Source of the DNA: Oxytricha trifallax
Lineage: Eukaryota; Ciliophora; Spirotrichea; Sporadotrichida; Oxytrichidae
Reading direction: 5' to 3'
DNA: 64,000 bases
NCBI GenBank assembly: GCA_000711775.1
Contig: ARYC01016985.1
Span: 62,001-126,000, forward strand
The stretch's first letter is position 1. Each line of letters begins with the position of its first letter. The position numbers were made by a program, and so were the translations under genes. The notes beneath the pieces were generated by a model. That model was not told the DNA's origin. It ran no database searches and saw nothing but the letters and a program-made list of their open reading frames with translations. Below are positions 26,101 through 36,900 of the stretch, one piece after another.

Positions 26101-29100
26101 AATATAATCAAATTTTATAAAGAATCAAGTAAATGTTAGCGTGTATCATCAGAAACTTGAAATAAGTAATAATGACAGCATCTCTAGTTAAAATATTATT
26201 TTGTTATTTCTGTAATTTTTAAATTCAATCTTTTTAACAATAATGTTTAAATCGTAATCCCTATTAACACGCTAATATAGTATGTCTTAATAGTCTATTT
26301 ATATCAATAAAAATCTTAATCAAATTACTGAAGGGTCTTTGGGGTTATGATTACTCTCCTGATTTAATTAAAAAAAATAACAGTATAGAATAATATTTTT
26401 CATTCTGCTTAAAAATTTTCATCTCTCACATATTCCTACAAATCGAAATAATTCTTAAACTATAAAAAAAATTTAGTGCCTTTATTCAAATGACTTAACC
26501 TTCTGTGTACATGAATCACCATTATGACCTTCTTCCGCCTCTATTCTTCCAATAATATTCTAAAACCTCATAATTACTTTAAATATGAAAGAATTTTGAT
26601 CATAAAGGCAGCAGAAAATAATGTTGATTAATAAAAACATATTTGGGGTCAAAATATTTGATTTTAGTAAGGTTCTCAACTTTTTTAAACAAATCTTTTA
26701 ATTTTAGTCATTTAAAATATGTTTGTTTGTTTTTTTCTTCAAATTTTGGGAAAAATATCCTGCTAAGTGTATTATCCAGCGACAAAATTTCATAGCTTCC
26801 TTCAGTAAAAAAATTCCTGATTTAAAAGTAATTTTTTATTATTTTTGTGATTATTATTTGTTCTATTCTAGTCAACCTTAGCCCATCTTAAAATATGACA
26901 TCCATTCTCAGTTATAATATACCCTATTTTCTATCAAAATGATAATATATTATATTAAGTTCATACTAATTTAAATAATTGCTTGATTCTTTTTTATTAT
27001 TTCACTAACTTCCATAAATCTTTTGTGAATTCTCCTTTAAAAATACAAAACCTAATTTTTTACTTTTGGATCCCAAACATTAAAATTATATAATGACAGG
27101 TATAAATTTAAATAATAAAAAATTAAATTACTTATACAATTTTATTAGACGAAATTCAATGTAGTAAATTTGTAAATATATATACAATCTTAATTATTTA
27201 AATTCATAAAAAAAATAGAAAATAAAATAAAATTATAAAGATTAAAAAAGGCATAACATTTATCAGACTTTTTAAAAATTATGTTGAAAAAGTTGATATT
27301 TGATTTAAGAATTACTATAATTATGTTTATTCATTAAAGTTAAATAATTACTTTAAATTAAATCCAAAGTAAATAAAATTTATATATTCTTAAAGGACAA
27401 TGCAATAAAAGATTGACAGATGAAGAGAAATAAATCAAAAAATATTATTGTTGGTATTACATAACGGAAATATCAAAATGAGTTTATATCTGAGCATCAA
27501 GATGAATTTTTCAATATAAATAGTGCATTTTATAGGGTAGAAATCTCTGTTTGGTGCTGGAAAGACTATGGAGAGAGGTGTCATGGTTAGAATAATTATA
27601 TATGAATGCTAATTAAAACTGAGAATATCCCTCTTTAAGAAGTTAAATTATAGCTTCAATTTTAAAAGAGTTTGATTATTTATTATCTTGATAAAAAATT
27701 TGATATATTTTACTTCAGAATAAAAATAATTATTTAATATAAGAAAATTACTCAAATTATTTTTGCAAGAACAGGAATTTTTCTGATCACCAGAGATTAC
27801 TTTTTCGGAGCAGTAAACTCAGCTAAAGTGAATTTCATTTTCAAGAGCTGGAATCTTTCCCCTCCATAATTTGAATGCTATGCTTGCCTTTATACTCAAA
27901 TTAATAAGTTAACACCTATTGTGATTCATAATCTGCCAAATTTTCATAGAAAATTTGTGAAATTTTCTTATCTTCCTTTTATTAAAATATTTATTATATA
28001 AAATTTTACTCTTTATTATAATTTTTTTAAAAGAAAATTATAATGTATATTCATAATTTTAATATCTTTCATTCTCATTACTGGTAGATTTCCTTGTATT
28101 TTATAAATTTTTAACTCTCTTTTTGTTTACTTTTAAATTTTTTTTTATATCAATTATGAGTTTTTAGTGGTTGAATTTAATCACGTCAAATTCCCTTTTT
28201 TATAGGCAATTAATTTAATTGAATAAATTATATAAAAAAGCTAAAAATTTGTAGACTAAAGAAAATTAATCCCATTGTATGCTATAACTCATAATTCTAT
28301 GAGTAACTTAAAATTTGCAACTTAGTCGGTGATCCTATTGAACTTTATAACTTCAGAATTTTAAGTGAAAATTTAAATAATATCGTAATAAGATTCATAA
28401 TAAATCTTTACTCTTTATTATCCTTGATATTAATTTTGCTTCATTAAAGAATTTCTAAATTACCAAAGTAAAATCATATTAAGAGAATAAAAATTTTATG
28501 ATTATTTATTTTTATCGATTTTTTAAAACAGATATTTGATAATCTGAAATTATCTTATTAGATTAAAAATATTTGATAAATTATGAATTAAAATTTTATT
28601 TTTTAAAAAAAGATGTACGTACTGATTTAGGTAAAAGTACTTTTCGACAAAATTTATCATTCATTTAAATCTAGAACTTACTTATAAATATTCATTCTTC
28701 CCTCTCTCGCACAAATAGTTGTCTTATCTACGATCACTCTCTTACAGCTGCTTTGAATTAAGTCAACTGTATCAATGGGCAAGTCATGCATAAGATGATA
28801 CAGCAGCAGTTTCTTGTAATGAGTCCTGATCTAATTCAAATAGAATTCCACTCAATAAAATTATGGTCTTTAGGGATAGAAAATAAGGAAAATTATAAAC
28901 AGGATCTAATTTGTTGTATTTATCCAAAGTTTATGTCAAAACTCAATTTTTTACTTAAATTTCTTCTAATAAATGAAACATTATTAATACAAACTCTTTA
29001 TGAAATTGTAGGTCTTCTTGGAAGGTCAACATTTATTATATAATTTGTAAACATGAATGAGAAATTAAATCCAGGAATAAGGTGGTAAGATTACGATCTT

Positions 29101-29608
29101 TTAGTTGATTATTATTGGAAAAAAATCAATATTATCCTGTATATATTCTTAGTAACTATAAAGTTAATAATAAGTATCAATCTGTATTTAATTATTAAGA
29201 TAGGAAGTAAAGTCAGCTAATTAATATTATTTGCGAAGAGGATTACATAAAATAATGGTATGTAGAGAATGGTTCGAGTATGTTACTAAAGAATTTACTA
29301 ACCTTATTTTAATAGTAAATTAAAAAATTATAGAAACATACCCTACCCTACCCACTACCTATATAATATCCCATTTATAAATCAATAATTATACTATATT
29401 TACAAGCTTAAATAAATATTTTAATTTGATAAACTATAAAAAAATTGTGTTTTTGATTGTTAATTAGACTGCTTTTGCCTGATCCTGTGGTACCAATTAC
29501 GAAGATATTTCTCCTTGGTCTATCTTAAGGATCGCTGAAAGGATTCGGTTCTACCATATTTCTCCTTGGTCTAACTTAGGGATCGATGGGAGGTTTTGCT
29601 TATACCAT
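14119..29608 (-). CDS. P-loop GTPase, AIG1/IMAP-like, with Gly-rich membrane segment
   Basis: Four germline segments (29608-29461, 26576-26484, 15696-14694 and about 14518-14119) join through three pointers into one frame, ATG at 29606-29608, TGA at 14119-14121. G1 is GTTGSGKSSLI; the switch I region reads GHNGDSCTQKVKSFE; G3 is DTKG (RLFDTKGFND); G4 is probably TQAD after LITLII. This order and the DSCT-x-KV segment resemble AIG1/IMAP GTPases. After a charged linker comes a long Gly/Ala-rich hydrophobic stretch (GGLTGGTAGFVGGFELG... onward) that could be a membrane hairpin. The tail ends in K/Q-Q-E-V-P repeats. A 51-bp in-frame duplication precedes the P-loop. The segment junctions preserve phase and rebuild the GTPase core, so confidence in the structure is high; substrate and role are unknown. 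Confidence 0.85.
14140..14220 (-). repeat. 18-bp coding repeat at GTPase C-terminus
   Basis: Plus-strand units like AGGTACTTCTTATTTTTA repeat about four times and encode (K/Q)KQE(V/I)P on the minus strand just before the stop. Confidence 0.8.
14519..14697. other. IES, ~180 bp, pointer ATTT
   Basis: ATTT at 14694-14697 is repeated at 14515-14518 (and 14509-14512). Either choice keeps the GTPase frame (YIAKEGN to INQGVLKAAP or QGVLKAAP), so the exact edge is ambiguous. Confidence 0.6.
17322..17370. repeat. Perfect hairpin, GTGGGGCAAAAGTA stem
   Basis: AAGTGGGGCAAAAGTA is followed after about 11 bases by its reverse complement TACTTTTGCCCCACTT. It is isolated in AT-rich DNA inside the 10.3-kb element. 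It could be a tiny fold-back remnant. Confidence 0.7.
19205..19335 (+). repeat. Inner inverted repeat, left copy, C-run array
   Basis: About 125 bp with C4-C5 runs every 15-25 bp (ATCCCCCAGCC, CTCCCCACC, TTTCCCCAAAA, TTACCCCATT, AATCCCCAGAG). It matches 25876-26000 in reverse. On the right side it directly abuts the outer TIR; on the left it is 2.8 kb away. Confidence 0.85.
19875..21696. mobile_element. Merlin/ISXO2-type DNA transposon with 8-bp target duplication
   Basis: GGGTGTTGTAG at 19875 and its reverse complement ending at 21696 define a 1,822-bp element flanked by GTTCAAGA (19867-19874 and 21697-21704). The TIRs are about 400 bp. Each starts with roughly 8 tandem units of 19-20 bp built on CAATTGCGAACTCCAGTGT and continues with a GC-rich palindromic block (AGCCCCCAGTGGGAGGGGGT). 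The 8-bp duplication and the enclosed transposase both fit the Merlin (IS1016/ISXO2) superfamily. Confidence 0.9.
20296..21251 (+). pseudogene. ISXO2/Merlin-type DDE transposase with two in-frame TGAs
   Basis: The frame starts MESFFSQVKQTQQ and ends TGA at about 21251, roughly 318 codons. The N-terminal part has CIRCQS and YECDIYKC, a possible zinc ribbon (CxxC...CxxxxC). The catalytic core is clear: VQMDESLWTHR (first D), IWIVGLIEEGSQRYKI, SIVHTDGWASY (second D), and HSNLIEGLWAVLK (E), the standard ISXO2/Merlin DDE order. Two TGA codons interrupt it: after LSDH near 20636, and after LEDLI near 20918. There is no frameshift. Under the host code the gene is broken; if TGA were read as Trp it would be intact. 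The element's TIRs and target duplication are well preserved, suggesting recent activity. Confidence 0.85.
22930..23350. mobile_element. Fold-back element, two ~185-bp arms
   Basis: The left arm from ATTGTAGGAATA (22931) to about 23110 is repeated in reverse from about 23160 to 23349, with a ~50-bp AT-rich loop. Near-identity includes TATCCCCATAGAGAGATAAC. There is no ORF: a MITE-type palindrome. Confidence 0.85.
24590..25180 (-). pseudogene. IS630/Tc1-type transposase remnant (TBE-like)
   Basis: On the minus strand the frame reads KFILICKELTQNLVNKKV, then IYLNETTFKDHSS, a hydrophobic middle, and QLIIYLDNLRAHHSRFF, then breaks down after SILHIP. This is the D...D part of the IS630/Tc1/mariner fold (IYxDExxF ... 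IIxxDNxxxH). The first catalytic Asp is Asn here and the downstream PxxNPIE block is missing. It is a decayed transposase, perhaps from a TBE-type element. Confidence 0.6.
25876..26000 (-). repeat. Inner inverted repeat, right copy
   Basis: Reverse complement of 19205-19335 with few differences. It lies immediately inside the right outer TIR. Confidence 0.85.
26571..29460. other. IES, 2.9 kb, pointer TAATTA
   Basis: TAATTA at 26571-26576 and 29461-29466. Excision joins GTTGSGKSSLI to MRFQNIIGR on the minus strand in phase. The insert holds several open frames on both strands between 27400 and 29250. They overlap one another and none matches a family I know, so they are not called as genes. 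Confidence 0.85.
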
Positions 29609-29610
29609 AT
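29509..29610 (-). repeat. 51-bp in-frame duplication at GTPase N-terminus
   Basis: Two coding copies, MVQAKPPIDPQVRPRRN and MVEPNPFSDPQDRPRRN, lie in tandem just before the P-loop. Each starts with ATG. The shared 18-bp block ATATTTCTCCTTGGTCTA could also be mistaken for a pointer. Confidence 0.8.
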
Positions 29611-30435
29611 TATATAATAATTATTGACCAATTTCAAACTTATTTAATTATAAATTATTCACAAACAAATCCTCTTTTTCCAATCTAGTATAGAAAAATA
29701 AAAATTTTGTAAATTGAAAATAAAGAACAAGAAATTAAAAAATATATAAAGTAAATAAAGGAAATACTATTTGGTTTTTTTTATATAATTTTATAATTAA
29801 ATATTGGTCCTTTCTAAAATTTTAGCAATTTTTTATTTATTTAATTTTGAGTATTTTTAAAGAATTTATTTTATAAAGATTCTGTTTAAATAAATTTATG
29901 ACAGTGGCGCTTTTTTAATCAATCTTATCACAATAATTAATCATAAATAATAACAATTTAATTTTCTTAAATAAACAAAAATAATTCTTATTATCAATTC
30001 ATTTTTTTAATATTTTATTCAACTTACTTAATTTTTCATGATTCTTGTATATTTTTATATAATCTAAGAATAATAAATGTCATAGAAATAATACATTCTT
30101 AATTTTGGGGAATTTAGGTAAGTTAAAAATTCTAAAAAATAATTTATTAATTCTAGGATTATAAGTTCATGTTTAAAAAAAATTTTCAATCTTAAATTAT
30201 ATATAAATTAAAAGCTAAGTTTTTACATTTTATATAAGTATTCATCACCCTATAATAAATTCATCTAAATATGTCTCCACCAAATTACTTCCATAAAAAA
30301 TCAAACAAACTTTAATCACTTATTGAACTATAATATATTTTTTAAATCTTATCAGTTAAAACAATTTTACATTTGCATGATTATTCTCACTATCATTTTG
30401 TATTATAACCAATTTTTAGTATTATTTATATTATT
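29609..30435. other. AT-rich stretch upstream of the GTPase
   Basis: I see no gene or repeat; very AT-rich throughout. Confidence 0.5.
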
Positions 30436-30439
30436 AAAT

Positions 30440-31213
30440 TAGAAAGTTAGAAAATTTCGGGACCAAACAGTGACGGGTGCGCCACTTCCCAGAAATTACA
30501 AAATTTTTCAATTGGGTCTCACTCAAAAAACTCCACTAGAGTGGCACAAATAAAATCTTAGGAGGTTCATCTCACAAGAGTAGTAGGAGTTAAATCCGGC
30601 TCTCTTCACTCTACCCACTCAATGAAAACTAACTTTTCTAATATGGGGCTTCAACTAACTAGGCGAACAATCGCGAGTAGATCCGCTGATAAAGTGGACA
30701 TACAAACTCAAACTAATAGTGGGCTCTGATGAGCTATACAACACACTATTAACACCAAACATTGAACCCCAACCAAAACAAAAGTCCACTCCAATCTCAT
30801 TAGATAATATAACGAGAGCAGAAGTTCTACTGCTCTTTGTTACTTTATCAAAAAGTCCATATTTAACAAGTCGCCTATCTAATACATGGCAACAGACCAT
30901 GATAAGATAACTTTTCAAAAAGAAAACACCCTTCAATAAAAATAAATTGAAGCGTCACCTCCCTACACTAACACAACTAATAAAAACAACAACTCCGACC
31001 AATAACTTACTCAGCGATATACCACACTCAAATAGAACAATCGCTAAGTAACAAGGAAGATCTCTTCCAAACAAAACTCGGCAACCTCAAAAAGAGACGC
31101 TGAAGTACCCATCTGAACCAAGATATTTGAGGAATCACTCCAGAGACGCAAAGATATACCTGGAATCACCCAAAAGGAAAAATTAAGGAATCACCCATGA
31201 ATCACCCAAATGA
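30440..31213 (+). CDS. Unrecognised ORF with one in-frame TGA, germline-limited
   Basis: This block is less AT-rich than its surroundings. One frame reads APLPRNYKIFQLGLTQK, EWHKQNLRRFISQEQQEL, then a TGA at 30623-30625, and continues without frameshift as KLTFLIWGFNQLGEQ, PLIKWTYKLKLIVGSDEL, and a basic Thr/Lys/Asn-rich half ending TGA 31211-31213. The last 120 bp contain several copies of GGAATCACCC. I recognise no domain. Composition and lack of frameshift suggest real coding capacity, either broken by one nonsense change or made as two pieces. Confidence 0.4.
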
Positions 31214-31558
31214 TCAAAAGATATTTGTGGAATCACCCAAAATATTTATAGATACTTAATAAGGAAACATATCGAACACTCAAAATTATCTTGAGCACTA
31301 CTATTTATATACCAAGTAATCAATGGGACCATACAACAACCTAGCATCAGCCATGCCTTAAGATATAAGTTACTTTTACCAGCATCGCTGGGGCTTCATA
31401 AAACCTCAAGACACCTAAATCCCAAAACCCTTTAGATACAATATAATAATCATGATACTATCCAATAGAATTTGAGAATAATCTCATACTAAATAATATA
31501 TAGTATTTAATACTAAAAGGATTTATAATTTTATATTTAATAGTAACTAATAACAACA

Positions 31559-31894
31559 ATGGCAGACATATCACACCTTAAGAACAACAACCTATGGTGC
31601 CCAAAATGCGACAGACAAAGTTGTATGGAGAAAGTTTTTGACTATATGATAAATAGTCTAGGCATCTAACAATAGCTGACATAATATATCAGCTTCACAG
31701 TCTATGAAGATAGACACTAAAGAACTCCTGCAGAAGAAGCAGTCGAGCTATCAAGATATATTACAAAGTTCTATAAGGAACAAATTTATATCTATCAGTT
31801 GGAGTGCCACACAGTTAAAGAGAGGATATCATCGCAATTCCTAAATGAATTGCATGACATACTGAATGAAATGACAGGCAAAGGACAAATTTGA
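31559..31894 (+). CDS. Unrecognised 111-aa protein with CxxC, germline-limited
   Basis: ATG 31559 to TGA 31892-31894, preceded by an AT-rich leader with AACAACA just before the start. The protein begins MADISHLKNNN and carries LWCPKCDRQSC, a possible half zinc-finger, followed by helices rich in Glu, Lys and Tyr (AVELSRYITKFYKEQ) and a later Cys/His pair (LECHTV). I do not know the family. It lies on the same strand 350 bp after another orphan ORF and just before a 3' tract of (ATT)n, so the two may belong to one element. Confidence 0.5.
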
Positions 31895-32001
31895 GATTGT
31901 TAAAAGATTTTATTAAAAATATAAATATTAAAGGGCAAGTCCCTTACATATACTTAACATATATATTCATCTGGGGGGCCTTGAGCCCTCCGGATGAGGA
32001 T

Positions 32002-32118
<117 letters not shown>

Positions 32119-33120
32119 AAGCGAGTATAATTAAAATGTGGAGACTGTTAAAATTAAATCAAAAAAGAGATCAAATAGAATTATGTTCATATCAATACAC
32201 ATGTATTAAGATAAAACAGTCACTAATTTGAATTAAGTTTGAGTAGATGCTTATTTAACTTTAATTAATTAATCAACTATCTAAAAATGGAATTTTTGTT
32301 TTTTTCAACTTTTCTGATTCATTTCTATTTTAGGGCAGTGAACTAGTTGATGCTGTAGCTGATCTTTAAGTTTTTCTTTAAATTTTTCATAGATATCTTC
32401 ATCATATCTTCAGGGTATCTTCACGATATCTTCCTCAAAAAATAAAAAGTGTGGAGAGTGTGGAGTTTAACAATAATAATAGTAGCAATAACAGTAACAA
32501 TAGTAGCAATAACACTAAAAAAATCAATATCAAGCATTGTTAAAGTCTGTTTGAAATTCTAATGGAATTTCAAAATATTAAAAATCAGAGATTTTTTTCA
32601 TATTCATAATCATCATCTTACTTTACATCTTCAACGCTAAGTATTTAGACATCATTTTTCTTAAAATTTGGATTTTTTGTAAAAATCCCCAGACTTTAAC
32701 AATGCTTGATATTGATTTTATTAGTGTTATTGCTACTATTGTTGCTGTTATTGCTACTATTATTATTGTTAAACTCCACACTCTCCACACTTTTTATTTT
32801 TTGAGGAAGATATCCTGAAGATACCCTGAAGATATGATGAAGATATCTATGAAAAATTTAAAGAAAAAATTAAAGATCAGCTACACCATCAACTAGTTCA
32901 CTGCCCTAAAATAGAAATGAATCAGAAAAGTTGAAAAAAACAAAAATTCCATTTTTATATAGATGATTAATTAATTAAAGATATATGAGCTTATATTCAA
33001 ACTTAATTCAAATTAGTGACTGTTTGATCTTAATACATGTGTATTGTTATGAACATAATTCTATTTGATCTCTTTTTTGATTTAATTTTAACAGTCTCCA
33101 CATTTTAATTATACTCGCTT
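32119..33120. mobile_element. 1-kb palindromic element inside (ATT)n
   Basis: AAGCGAGTATAATTAAAATG begins the left arm at 32119, and its reverse complement ends at 33120. Arms of about 410 bp are nearly identical, with a ~170-bp central loop around 32530-32700. It has no ORF. (ATT)n lies on both sides, so it inserted into, or was flanked by, the microsatellite. Confidence 0.9.
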
Positions 33121-33989
33121 AATATTATTATTATTATTATTATTAGTATTATTTATAAAATATTTTTCAAATTGTTTAGTATTTTTATTAAATTAAGTAA
33201 TTTGATTCTCACGCTTTTTGATTAATATTTAAATTGTTTAAAAAAATTTATAATCTTATGGTTCATAAATCCAATTATAAAATATTTAAATATAAAGGAA
33301 CAATACAATTTCCTTGCTAAATAAGATGTTTATAGAATATATATTTATTTATTTTATTTTAATCTTTTTTGTATCTATAAACATTATAGTGTGCGGGAAG
33401 GTATTTTGATTAAAATCCCTATGTATAATCAGTAGATAAATTGTTTTATAATTTATTTTAATTTAATAAAATTAGTTTAAATAAGTATTCTAATCATTTT
33501 ATATTATCAAACCACATTTAGTTATATTAACTAGAAATCTAGTATTAAGTTTACAGAATAAAATTAAATATCTGGAAGATAATTCACAAAATAATGGAAA
33601 ATATGAAACTTTAATCATTTCTTTTAAGCTCTTTAACTTAAATATAATTGGTTATATAGAGATTAATAATCATGTATTCAATCAATTTAGCGTTTATAAA
33701 TTTGAATTTAAATAAATATTTTAATTACAATATATTTAAAAACATTTGCTTAATACAGCTTGATAAAACAAAAATGCAATTTTTGAAATTATGCTGTCTT
33801 AAAGAGACTTTTCGAGCAGATATAGAATTAGGAGGGATAAAAAAACGTGGTGAAAATGGCGAACCCTAGCTAGTTTTGAATGTGTCAATATCCTATGGTA
33901 GTATTAGATAAGCAACTGACTTTTTATATTTACAACCGTAGAATGATCATAACATAGAAAATCTGCAATAATAAACTCTGGTGCAATAA
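33121..33989. other. AT-rich stretch before the next gene
   Basis: Apart from the short (ATT)n remainder, I see only AT-rich DNA. A short open stretch at 33760-33870 could be an upstream germline segment of the gene starting at 33990, but no pointer was found. Confidence 0.4.
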
Positions 33990-36900
33990 ATGATGCTCAT
34001 GAAGCAAGATTACAAAAATATTCAGAATAATACGAGCACAGCTAGTTCATAAATTAATGCCAGAAAAGTCAATGAAAATTAAATGGGACAATTGAAATAG
34101 AAAGATCTTGAACTTTTACCTAAGAGACTTAAGGATGTCAAGAAAGAGAGGGTTATATTAATTGAGAAATCAGGGATGTGTGATAATTTAGGAACTGGCT
34201 ATATTGATTTGTAAACTAAAAAAGGAAATTACAAGATTTACTATATGAGGATTGAAAATGAGTAGAGAATATTATCGAACAGCAAACTTGAGATATTAGG
34301 AGAGAGCGTCTAATTTACACTTGATCAATTAAGCAATAATGATGATTCAAGTTCATAAAATAGAGCTTCCAGAAAGCAATTAGCTGTGGCAGATAGTTAA
34401 GTTTCCTATGAGGAGTCTTACTCTTACAGTAATCAAGATTCTTTAAATACAAACTTTAAGCATCAGCAGCAAAATCGAATAGGAAGTCCCACTTCTTATG
34501 CAGAATCTAGCTTAGATTCAGCTGTTCTGATGAGATAAATTCAATCTCAGTAAGTGAATCAGAATTCCTATAGTCAATCTGTGTATTCTTCGGATGTAAC
34601 TAAAATGCTTAATCCTGGATCACTCTATGGAGATGCAGATTCAATATCTCATCAATTTGAAAATAATCAATCGTCTCAATCATAACTGGCTTCAGAGGGT
34701 AACAGCAGATATATCATGAGTCAGTCATAATCAACTTACTTAAATCACAACGATGAAAACCAGATGATTTCATCTAACTAAAATAACAAAAACAGCAAGC
34801 ACAGAAGAGCTCAAAATATGCAATTTGCTCTGGAAGACATTTCAAACACAAACATGCCAAAAAGAATGAATAATTAGTAAACAGCGTTATCAGGTCCTCA
34901 AACCTAGAAGCATCATTACTACTCTAGAAAGATAGAAAAAGGAAAAGAAAACAATGTTATAGAATACGATAAAGCGATTAGAAACAGAAGAAACCCAAAT
35001 GAGATAAGTTTAGAGCAGAAATCTAATTCTTTCACAAATGGAATCATAATGAGAAAGAAGGGTAATTGTTACTACCGAGATCCCCCCCCCCAGGGGGTAC
35101 CCCATCCCCCCTCCCATTCCCCATACCCCCCCACCCCCATCAAAATACCCCATTTCATATCAAATTTTGTATATACACGGTCTAAATCGATCTCCTTCTT
35201 GACATCTCGACATCATAGACCCTATATTTTATATGAAATTTCATTCTCGACATCATAGACCCTATTTTATGAATATAATTTCCTTATAATTTAACATTTA
35301 TTTGGATCCATGATAGTGTAAATAAATCATATGAATTTTATACTTTGTTAAGTTTCAAGATGTTTGTAAACCAGATTACACTTGTCCAAATGAAATATAA
35401 ATAAAAAAAACTTTTTTAAAAAAAGTAAAATTTTTATATACTATGATACAAAAATATTTTTAAAAAAATTTTTGTCCCTTAAATCAACTTCATTCGATAT
35501 AATTCAAAGAAATAGTATGAGTAAATTTTTAATTTATTTTTTTCTTCTATAATTTTATAAATGATAATGGATAAAATAGTTAAAAGTATGATTTGTGATG
35601 GAATAAGGTGGCTGGTAAATTTAAATTCAAATTCAAATAAATCCATAATTATTATTAATATTTGGTTGCTTGTTGATTTGTGATGGAATCTCTCATATAT
35701 ATATTAGTACCCTTGTTAATAAATGACTAGCTACCAAATTTTTAATCTCGGTATTTAAGGCTTTTAATATATTTAATCATTCTTAAGTTTTATTTCTAAC
35801 TGTCGTTAATGGCGACATGCTCTATCTCAGACTACCTGACCCTAATAGTGAGTACTGCTGTAGCATGTCTAAGCATCTCTGGTGCATCTACCAGCCATCA
35901 AGGCAAATCTACTGGGTCTTTAACTGCCACAAGGAATGGGGAGAAGAAGGATGAGGCAGAGGCCTATTTGCCATTCATTGTAATACCGTTACTAGCATCG
36001 ATATCGAGTGCTGGTCATAGAGAATCAGTGGCTTTGTAGGGTTTAACAGTCATGTGACCCTCTCTGGTGATGCCTGCTATGTTTGATAGGCTCCGAGGAG
36101 CTGGAATGTGAGTGTTATCGTTGTTCATCTGATTCCATATAGCACTGTATGGGAGATGGGCATGATATAGCGAACACATTTGGGCTGACTCCACTCGTAC
36201 TAAGCTCAAAGATGGCAAGAATGAGAGAGATTGAAGGTCTTGCATTGCCAGATGCCCGAGCACAACTCAGCATTGGCACTCCTGACATCTGAGCATGTTG
36301 TCTTTGGTGCGAAGATGTGACATTGTAGCTCTGAAGCACGAGAGTGGAAGGGATCCTCATTTGATGAGATGCTAAAGGGATTACAGCTAATAGGATAGTG
36401 CTTCAGGGATCCTGAGCCCAGCATACGACAAGAGGTGTATCTCCTTCGAAAGTCTATTCAATCTAATAGGAAAGCGCTAAGGCTGATCAACTGTATCAGG
36501 GAGGAAATCAGATAACCACCAGAAGAAAGCGGCAAAGAGCTATAGGAAAGCATCTGCATGCAAGAAGCGCGTGACTGTAGCCCGAGATTCAACTCAAAGA
36601 GATGAGTAAGGCGACTGGTTGAAAGGCTACGGTATAGCATGAGAAACAAAGATGCTCGTGTATCTCGGCCCCTGGGATAGATGTCTTGGTCGGAAACTCC
36701 ATCTCCCTGCGCCTTTGCATGGTGAATCGCGTGGTAGCACTGGCCACCCCCCATTCGAAGGTTCGCCACTTACTTCGTCGGCAAAACCGAAAGTCCACAA
36801 ATGCCTGAGTTCCCAATGTAAGTATTTAGACCATTTTCTGAGGTAGCCCATTAAACCCCTGCTGTAGGCTAGAGAGCAGATAGAGAACGGCAAACTGATG

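Larger units (their letters stand above)
16030..26355. mobile_element. 10.3-kb element with ~340-bp terminal inverted repeats
   Basis: AGTAATCATAACCCCAAAG starts the left arm at 16030, and its reverse complement ends the right arm at 26355. The arms match with few differences over about 340 bp (16030-16372 and 26008-26355). The tip has a C4A3-G-A-C3 run that recalls, but does not equal, the C4A4 tips of oxytrichid TBE transposons. Content: an AT-rich block with no confident gene (16373-19200), a coding fragment split by a Merlin-type element, a fold-back element, and an IS630/Tc1-type transposase remnant. No clear target duplication was found. Confidence 0.8.
15689..26483. other. Giant IES, 10.8 kb, pointer ATTCAAAT
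   Basis: ATTCAAAT at 15689-15696 and 26484-26491. Excision joins QKVKSF to ECNFEGIPVRLFDTKG on the minus strand, exactly in phase inside the GTPase core. The whole insert is germline-limited and contains the nested elements listed below. 15697-16029 and 26356-26483 are AT-rich IES flanks with no gene. Confidence 0.85.

Noticed and set aside
27545..27575. P-loop-like GAGKT string on the plus strand
   Set aside because: An isolated motif in an IES, in a frame with no flanking NTPase features; the true P-loop is on the minus strand at 29461-29510.
27400..29250. Several overlapping open frames on both strands in the 2.9-kb IES
   Set aside because: They conflict with one another and show no recognisable motif; probably decayed element DNA.
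29509..29585. IES with an 18-bp pointer in the GTPase N-terminus
   Set aside because: The 51-bp unit is open and encodes a recognisable duplicate of its neighbour, so a coding duplication is simpler.
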